This document shows positions 58,508 to 64,000 of a DNA stretch of 64,000 bases, piece after piece. Each line of letters begins with the position of its first letter. Positions within the stretch are counted from its first letter, which is position 1. The stretch lies in NCBI GenBank assembly GCA_037178625.1, contig CM074135.1, positions 374,001 to 438,000 on the forward strand. Direction: 5' to 3'. Source of the DNA: Skeletonema tropicum. Lineage: Eukaryota > Bacillariophyta > Thalassiosirophyceae > Thalassiosirales > Thalassiosiraceae. The translations under genes and the position numbers were made by a program. The notes beneath the pieces were generated by a model that worked only from the letters and a program-made list of their open reading frames with translations, was not told where the DNA came from and ran no database searches.

Positions 58508-60958
58508 ATGAGATTTCTCAGCAGCACCGTAGCAGCACTCACCCTCCTAACCGGCACTACTACCGCCTTTGCCCCCTCCACCATCCACCAACGCGCATCA
58601 ACCACATCCACCAAATCCTCCACCACCACCACAACAACAACAACAACCCTCTTTTCCGAAACCGCCAACAACCCCTCCACCCTCTACGACAAAATCTGGT
58701 CACACCACATAGTCGACGATGATGGTCTCTCCGCCCTCCTTTACATCGACCGTCACCTCGTCCACGAGGTCACCTCCCCCCAAGCATTCGAGGGCCTACG
58801 CTTGGCCTCCCGTTCCGTCCGTCGACCAGATTGCACTCTCAGTACAGTCGATCACAATGTTCCCACCACCGATCGATCGGCCTTAATTGACGTTGCGCAA
58901 TTCATCGAAGAGGCAGCGTCTCGGACACAGGTGCTGCAGATGCAAACCAATGTGGAGGATTTTGGACTCAAGTATTTTGGTATGGAGGATGAACGACAGG
59001 GGATTGTGCATATTATTGGACCCGAGCAGGGATTTACCCTGCCGGGATGTACGACTGTTTGTGGTGATTCGCATACCGCGACCCATGGAGCGTTTGGTGC
59101 GTTGGCCTTTGGGATTGGAACGAGTGAGGTGGAACATGTCTTGGCGACGCAGACCTTGCCCCAGACCAAGGCGATGAATATGTTGATTCGCATTGATGGA
59201 CCACTTGGTGAGGGTGTTACCTCCAAGGACATTATTTTGCATATCTGCCAAGTTATTGGAACAGCGGGGGGGACAGGAGCCACAATTGAATTCGCCGGTG
59301 AGGCAATTGAATCACTCAGTATGGAGGCACGAATGAGTATTTCCAACATGGCCATTGAGGCAGGTGCACGTGCTGGGATTATTGCCCCCGATGAGGTCAC
59401 GTTTGAGTATTTGAAGGGACGGCCCATGTGTCCTTCCGGTGAGGAGTGGGATAAGGCTGTGGAGTATTGGAAGACGCTCAAGACCGATGAGGGTGCCAAG
59501 TTTGATAAGACTGTGGTGATTGAAGCGAAGGATATTGCACCGACGGTGACGTGGGGGACTAGTCCACAGGATGCCATGCCTGTCGATGGGGTGATTCCCC
59601 GTATTGATGAGGAGGGACATGATGATGCACGTCAGGCGGCTGTGGCTCGTTCGTTGGATTATATTGGTTTGGAGGGGGGGACGCAGATTGAGGGAACTTC
59701 CATTGACAAGGTATTTATTGGAAGTTGTACCAATGGACGTATTGAGGATATTCGTGAGGTGGCAGCTATTGCGATTGGACGTAAGGTTGCCGATGGTGTG
59801 CATGCCATGGTTGTCCCCGGAAGTGGATTGGTCAAACATCAGGCCGAGATGGAGGGACTTGATAAGATCCTCGTTGAGGCTGGATTTGATTGGCGTGAAC
59901 CTGGATGTTCCATGTGTCTTGCCATGAACCCCGACAAGCTCAAGCCCAAGGAACGGTGTGCTTCTACCTCCAATCGTAACTTTGAGGGACGTCAGGGTGG
60001 TGGGGGACGTACTCACTTGATGTCCCCCGCCATGGCTGCTGCCGCTGCAGTTAGTGGAACAATTGCCGATGTTCGCAAGTTCCCCTATTTGGGTACTGCA
60101 GAGGAAGATCCTCGTACGAGAAATGTCGATGTGAAGAGCAATGTGTTTACCACCGAAAGTTATGTCTCCCCCGGAGCAGTCATTTCTCCTCCCGCTCCAT
60201 ACTTGGCAGGTCGTGCCGATTCCGATGATGCAGCTGGTGGAGCCGCTGGACTTCCCAAGTTCACGGTTTTGACTGGAGTTGCTGCCCCCCTCGACATTCA
60301 AAATATTGATACTGACATGATCATTCCCAAGGAATTTCTCAAGACCATCCAACGTTCTGGATTGGGCTTTGCTGCATTTGCCGAGCTACGATATGAGAAT
60401 CCCGAGGAGGTTGCTACCATTGGTGCCGATGTGGCCAAGAACCTCCCTGACTTCGTCTTGAACAAGGCTGGATATGAAAATACTCAAATTCTTGTTGCCG
60501 GTGATAACTTTGGATGTGGAAGTTCGAGGGAGCATGCTCCTTGGTCCATCAACGATCTGGGCATCCGATGCATCATTAGTACATCGTTTGCTGACATCTT
60601 TTACAACAACTGCATCAACAACGGAATGCTCCCCGTGACTCTGCCCAGGGATCAAGTTGAATTGCTCCTCCAAGATGCCGCCACTCCCGGTACCGAGATT
60701 ACTGTGGATCTTGAGAACAGTAAGGTGATCCGCCCCAACGGGGATGAATTCTCATTTGAAATCGATGCATTCAAGAAGCATTGCTTGTTGAATGGTCTTG
60801 ATAAGATTGGTTTGACCCTTGATAAGGAAGATAAGATTAGCGCATTTGAGAAGGAACGATCAGAGAAGTACCCCTGGTTGGATGGTGCAAGTTTGAAGGT
60901 ACCTGAAAAGATTAAGATGTACCCCGAGGCTGGAATCTGGGATAAAGTTGCAGCGTAG
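58508..60958 (+). CDS. LEU1: Plastid 3-isopropylmalate dehydratase, fused large and small subunits
   Basis: Isomerises 2-isopropylmalate to 3-isopropylmalate in leucine biosynthesis. I start at 58508 because [20 protein letters not shown] followed by FAPS is a plastid-targeting signal peptide; the upstream Met at 58457 would hide it. About 816 residues. The LeuC part holds the [4Fe-4S] ligands in [15 protein letters not shown] and [13 protein letters not shown], plus [10 protein letters not shown] linker of about 50 residues leads to the LeuD part, which has the swivel-domain motif [14 protein letters not shown] single-chain LeuC-LeuD is the arrangement of fungal Leu1p, unlike the two-subunit bacterial and plant enzymes. 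No introns and no broken motifs. A 346-codon antisense frame is a by-product of codon bias. Confidence 0.95.
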   Translation: MRFLSSTVAALTLLTGTTTAFAPSTIHQRASTTSTKSSTTTTTTTTTLFSETANNPSTLYDKIWSHHIVDDDGLSALLYIDRHLVHEVTSPQAFEGLRLASRSVRRPDCTLSTVDHNVPTTDRSALIDVAQFIEEAASRTQVLQMQTNVEDFGLKYFGMEDERQGIVHIIGPEQGFTLPGCTTVCGDSHTATHGAFGALAFGIGTSEVEHVLATQTLPQTKAMNMLIRIDGPLGEGVTSKDIILHICQVIGTAGGTGATIEFAGEAIESLSMEARMSISNMAIEAGARAGIIAPDEVTFEYLKGRPMCPSGEEWDKAVEYWKTLKTDEGAKFDKTVVIEAKDIAPTVTWGTSPQDAMPVDGVIPRIDEEGHDDARQAAVARSLDYIGLEGGTQIEGTSIDKVFIGSCTNGRIEDIREVAAIAIGRKVADGVHAMVVPGSGLVKHQAEMEGLDKILVEAGFDWREPGCSMCLAMNPDKLKPKERCASTSNRNFEGRQGGGGRTHLMSPAMAAAAAVSGTIADVRKFPYLGTAEEDPRTRNVDVKSNVFTTESYVSPGAVISPPAPYLAGRADSDDAAGGAAGLPKFTVLTGVAAPLDIQNIDTDMIIPKEFLKTIQRSGLGFAAFAELRYENPEEVATIGADVAKNLPDFVLNKAGYENTQILVAGDNFGCGSSREHAPWSINDLGIRCIISTSFADIFYNNCINNGMLPVTLPRDQVELLLQDAATPGTEITVDLENSKVIRPNGDEFSFEIDAFKKHCLLNGLDKIGLTLDKEDKISAFEKERSEKYPWLDGASLKVPEKIKMYPEAGIWDKVAA

Positions 60959-61864
60959 ACATAGACGTAATGATGAAGAGATATTTAAACTTAGTAATTG
61001 TATTATGCTGGTGAATACTAATCTGGTATTTATTTGTTTACTGATCGTAAAAAGGTCACGCAGTTCTTTCCACCCAACTTCCTTCCTCCTTTTAGGATAT
61101 CGAGGAAAAGAGGCAGATTTATTTTGAGCGATTTGGCCGAAGAGTGGGATGAAGAGACTCTCTCTTGGAAGAAAGTTGGATCCTAAATCTATGATTAGGC
61201 TGTGCTTGCCATTACATAGTATCTACTATTACTACATATCACTGTCAATTAACTATTCTACTTCTATTACTACTTAACCCCCCCCAACCAAAGACAGATG
61301 GACAATTCTCTTAGCTGCAGAAGGACTGTCGCTGGAGGAAGAAAGCATTTCTGGGCACTGGTGACTGGTGGATTACATAAAACGAAAGGTCGAGTCAAAG
61401 CTTTTGTCTCATAGGAGTACATCACAAACTGAACAGGGTAAGTATTGATCCAACATCTCAAGTCTATGGAAGATTTGTAGTATATACTTTTACTTCATGT
61501 GAGTTTCCTGATTTTCAGATAGATGGGTGGTTGGACTCACGGTACGGTACTCGTGTACCTCAAAAAGCCTTTTTGCAACGCTGCTCGGTATTGGAATTTT
61601 CTCTCTCCAAAGAAATATTAGATACTTGCTTGGATCAAATAAATAATATAACAGAAATTTTAAAGTACGTCTGATTAGCCTGCTTGGATCAAATAAATAC
61701 TTCAATACGAAGTTAACATCTGATGAAAAAAATAAGTATGCAAGTAGCAAACAAATGGTATTGTCTTTACATATTCAGTTTACATTAGTTCATAGCTACT
61801 CTCGCTCTTACAGACGATTCATACACAAATAGCAGCTACGCCATTCCTCATCTCACACTCAAGT
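60959..61864. other. Convergent intergenic spacer
   Basis: No gene seen. A copy of the dispersed taacagaaattttaaagtac segment lies at 61649-61680, and a short 'gcttggatcaaataaata' repeat occurs at about 61628 and 61681. Confidence 0.5.
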
Positions 61865-63868
61865 CTACGCTTTTGTTTGATACATGATGCGACCAGCAAA
61901 TTCGGCTAACTTCTCCGGTTTTTCGAACTCCTTCTTCGTCGTCACTCCTACCCTCATGGAGAAGTCTTCACTTGCGGCATAAATGTCAAACTCATCAGCA
62001 GAAGATTTCGTGTACACAACCCCCTTCTTACTCAATACATACAAAGAAACAGTTCCGCCTGCAGGAATGACAATCTCTTCGGCCAACTCAACGTCGACGA
62101 GCTCATTTCGGTCGAGCACAACTTTGCCCTTGAAGACTTGAATCCACTTATCCTCGTCCAATGCATCAAAGTCGTCATACGAACCATTTTGATAGTATAT
62201 CCAAAGATCCGATTCCTTGACTTCTGTCCCCATCATGCCAAGACCCATCATGCTAACTTCTTTCGACTTTGCAGTGATCGAAAACATTACTCCTTTGGCA
62301 CCATCTTTTGCCTTGTCTACATCGGGCGTTTCATAAACTTTGGGAGTATTATCACCGCCGCCACCACCACCGTTATCCTCGGATGGAGACAACGAGGGAA
62401 CATTCGATGACAACATGGAAGGTGGGCTTGTATCCTCGTTAGGGGGCAGAGTTGGATGTGTAGAAGATGAAGGAGACAATGAAGGAGTAGATGTCACTTT
62501 GGTAGGTCTTGTATAGGTGTAGTAAGTCAACTCTCCGACAAAGTCGGCGTTCGCCAATCTTTCTTCAAAGGGCTTCTTCATGGCAGCACCAGTGAATACC
62601 TTGAAGTCTCCTGCATCATCAGAAACTGTAAACTCTTTTCCTCCTTTCTGAAACATGAACTCCTTCTTGCCAGAGAGGTAAATTGAAGCCATTTCACCCT
62701 CTGGGATGGTCAGAACGTCATCCAGAACTGCCTCTCTCAAACCACTGGAAGTTTGGGCAGGAATACCATTGAAGACGGGCGGTCCCCAGTCATTTGCATT
62801 CATGCCTTTGCCTGGAAAGTCTTCATAGGATCCAAGTCGAAAGTAGACCTCCACATCAGTATCCTTATCATCTCTTTTCTGGAAAGATATGCTTTCGATG
62901 ATAACATCTCCTGTTTCAGCCTCCATTTGGTACATGATACCTTTCGCCTTCTGATTCGCATTCTTGTCCTTGGTAATGAACTTTTTTGTGGGAGATTTAC
63001 CAGGTGGCTTACTCGGTGAACCAGATGGGGATGTGCTTGGCTTGCTCGAAGGTGATACTGAAGGCACCATCGAAGGCGAAATGATGGGAGCACCAGAAGG
63101 CTTGCTCGAAGGTGATACTGATGGCACCATCGAGGGCGGAATGATAGGAGCACCAGAAGGACTGCGCGAAGGTGATGCTGATGGCACCATCGAGGGTGCA
63201 ATAATAGGAGCATGGGTAGGACTGCTCGAAGTACTAGGACTATTTGTAGTAGGGACAGGTGTAGTAGGAGGAGGACCGGCATCTCCCAGAACAATTTGTA
63301 CGTCTAAAAGTTGTCGATGAAATCATAAATACACAGCGTGAGTGGACTGAAGCTACGAAGAATATTTTTCAGAATGACTTCTTCCTTACCTGCATATCCT
63401 GGCTCCGTCGAATAGTCAATTGTGACTACATTAACGACCAGCTCTTCCTTGGTATCCCCCCATTTACCAAATGAGTGGCTTCCACCTTGACCCACCTCTG
63501 CTTCGAACCAGGACTGAGAATAGCCTACGCCATTGGCCCCTGTTTCAATGATTGTAACTTGGTCTGATGCAAGAATATTATCTGAATTTTGACGCGTTGC
63601 ACGATTGAATCCAATGAAGAAATCTTTATTGGATCCCGTTTCTAGCTTGAGAACTACCGCAACCTCTCCATTGAAATCCGTGTCATCAATCTTGTCGTAT
63701 TCAGCAACGCCTACAAGGCGACCGGACCAGTAAGGTGAGCTCGAATCCATTTCCAACGTAATTACATACTTTTGATCATACCATGCACCAGCGCTGGCAA
63801 TGTGAAAGTTCTTTGCTGGGTTGAAGCATTGTTTGTCAAGATGGTCTTTCCAATGAGGATTACCCATT
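61865..63868 (-). CDS. Secreted-type protein with Ser/Pro linkers and duplicated beta domain (5' end probably outside window)
   Basis: Visible exons are 63868-63390 and 63303-61865; intron 63389-63304 (GTAAGG...TTTTAG) joins ...GYA to DVQIVLGDAG in frame. The first visible exon is preceded by an acceptor (TTTTATACAG) and a long CT run, so an upstream exon with a signal peptide is expected beyond the window. Order: an N-terminal domain of about 160 residues, a linker of repeated SPSGAPIIPPSMVPSVSPSS units, and two copies of a domain of about 150 residues. These begin GIMYQMEAETGDVIIESISF and GVMFSITAKSKEVSMMGLGM, each with a GSYxDF motif, and a SPS/Gly-rich spacer separates them. Such linkers are common in diatom cell-surface and frustule-associated proteins. 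The function is unknown. Confidence 0.7.
63040..63235. repeat. 60-bp in-frame repeat encoding Ser/Pro linker
   Basis: About three copies of a 60-bp unit (minus strand, 20 codons, core APIIxPSMVPSxSPS), for example the word ggtgatactgaaggcaccat and its variants at 60-bp spacing. Confidence 0.85.
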
Positions 63869-63885
63869 CTGTATAAAAGTTGCAC

Positions 63886-63887
<2 letters not shown>

Positions 63888-63940
<53 letters not shown>
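63888..63940. repeat. (GA)n/(CT)n microsatellite used as polypyrimidine tract
   Basis: About 26 GA units on the plus strand. In the minus-strand gene this is a CT run ending about 17 bases before the inferred splice acceptor, the position of a polypyrimidine tract. Confidence 0.85.
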
Positions 63941-63944
<4 letters not shown>

Positions 63945-64000
63945 TTTAGTTTTGTCTTAAATGGGTAGGAAGTAGAATGCTCGATGGAAAATATACTACA

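Noticed and set aside
59312..60352. 346-codon frame antisense to LEU1
   Set aside because: It lies wholly inside a well-conserved enzyme gene and shows no domain; a by-product of codon use.

Overview
The window is nuclear DNA of a diatom, probably a centric species. The main evidence is five near-identical silicon transporter (SIT) genes with paired EGxQ/GRQ motifs. Two further genes carry plastid-targeting pre-sequences of the heterokont type (a signal peptide ending in an AFAP-like motif). Introns are short (about 75-115 bp) with GTAAG/CAG borders, and there are secreted proteins with Ser/Pro-rich linkers. No species name can be fixed from sequence alone.

Layout. 1-15.7 kb: the 3' part of a COG3899-like AAA ATPase gene (+), a broken SdrD-B-like membrane protein with a 138-bp coding minisatellite (+), an acidic MDR-type dehydrogenase (-), and a second, fuller copy of the AAA ATPase gene (-). 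The two ATPase copies face each other 3' to 3'. 15.9-18.7 kb: a 2.1-kb foldback element (arms about 760 bp), a perfect 48-nt hairpin and a decayed reverse transcriptase. 19-25.7 kb: a candidate AlkB-like 2OG/Fe(II) oxygenase (-), a SAM methyltransferase (-) and, divergently, an ABC-class predicted ATPase (PF09818 type) (+). 26-57 kb: the SIT cluster. SIT1 (-) is separated from SIT2 by about 10.6 kb of transposon-derived DNA. SIT2, SIT3 and SIT4 (-) lie on a near-identical 6.9-kb tandem duplication. SIT5 (+) stands head-to-head with SIT4. 57.6-64 kb: a small plastid-targeted Cys-rich protein (-), a fused plastid isopropylmalate isomerase (LeuC-LeuD) (+) and a secreted two-domain protein (-) that runs to the right edge.

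Transposable elements. An LTR element with two identical 340-bp LTRs and a perfect 5-bp target duplication (gggta) landed at the tip of a hAT-like element, splitting that element's own 8-bp duplication (tatgtggg). A 1.65-kb TIR element flanked by TA and a 542-bp MITE are carried inside the SIT tandem unit, so they predate its duplication.

How the genes relate. The SITs share 3' flanks and a short 5' promoter block, so they are probably co-regulated; SIT4/SIT5 differ from SIT1-3 at a TATA-like site. SIT5 alone has CMLD (the others CMID), an extra Cys and a longer C-terminal tail. The leucine-biosynthesis gene shares a 437-bp bidirectional promoter with the small plastid protein. The strongest result here is a recent amplification of silicon transporter genes; I did not find a wholly new enzymatic system.
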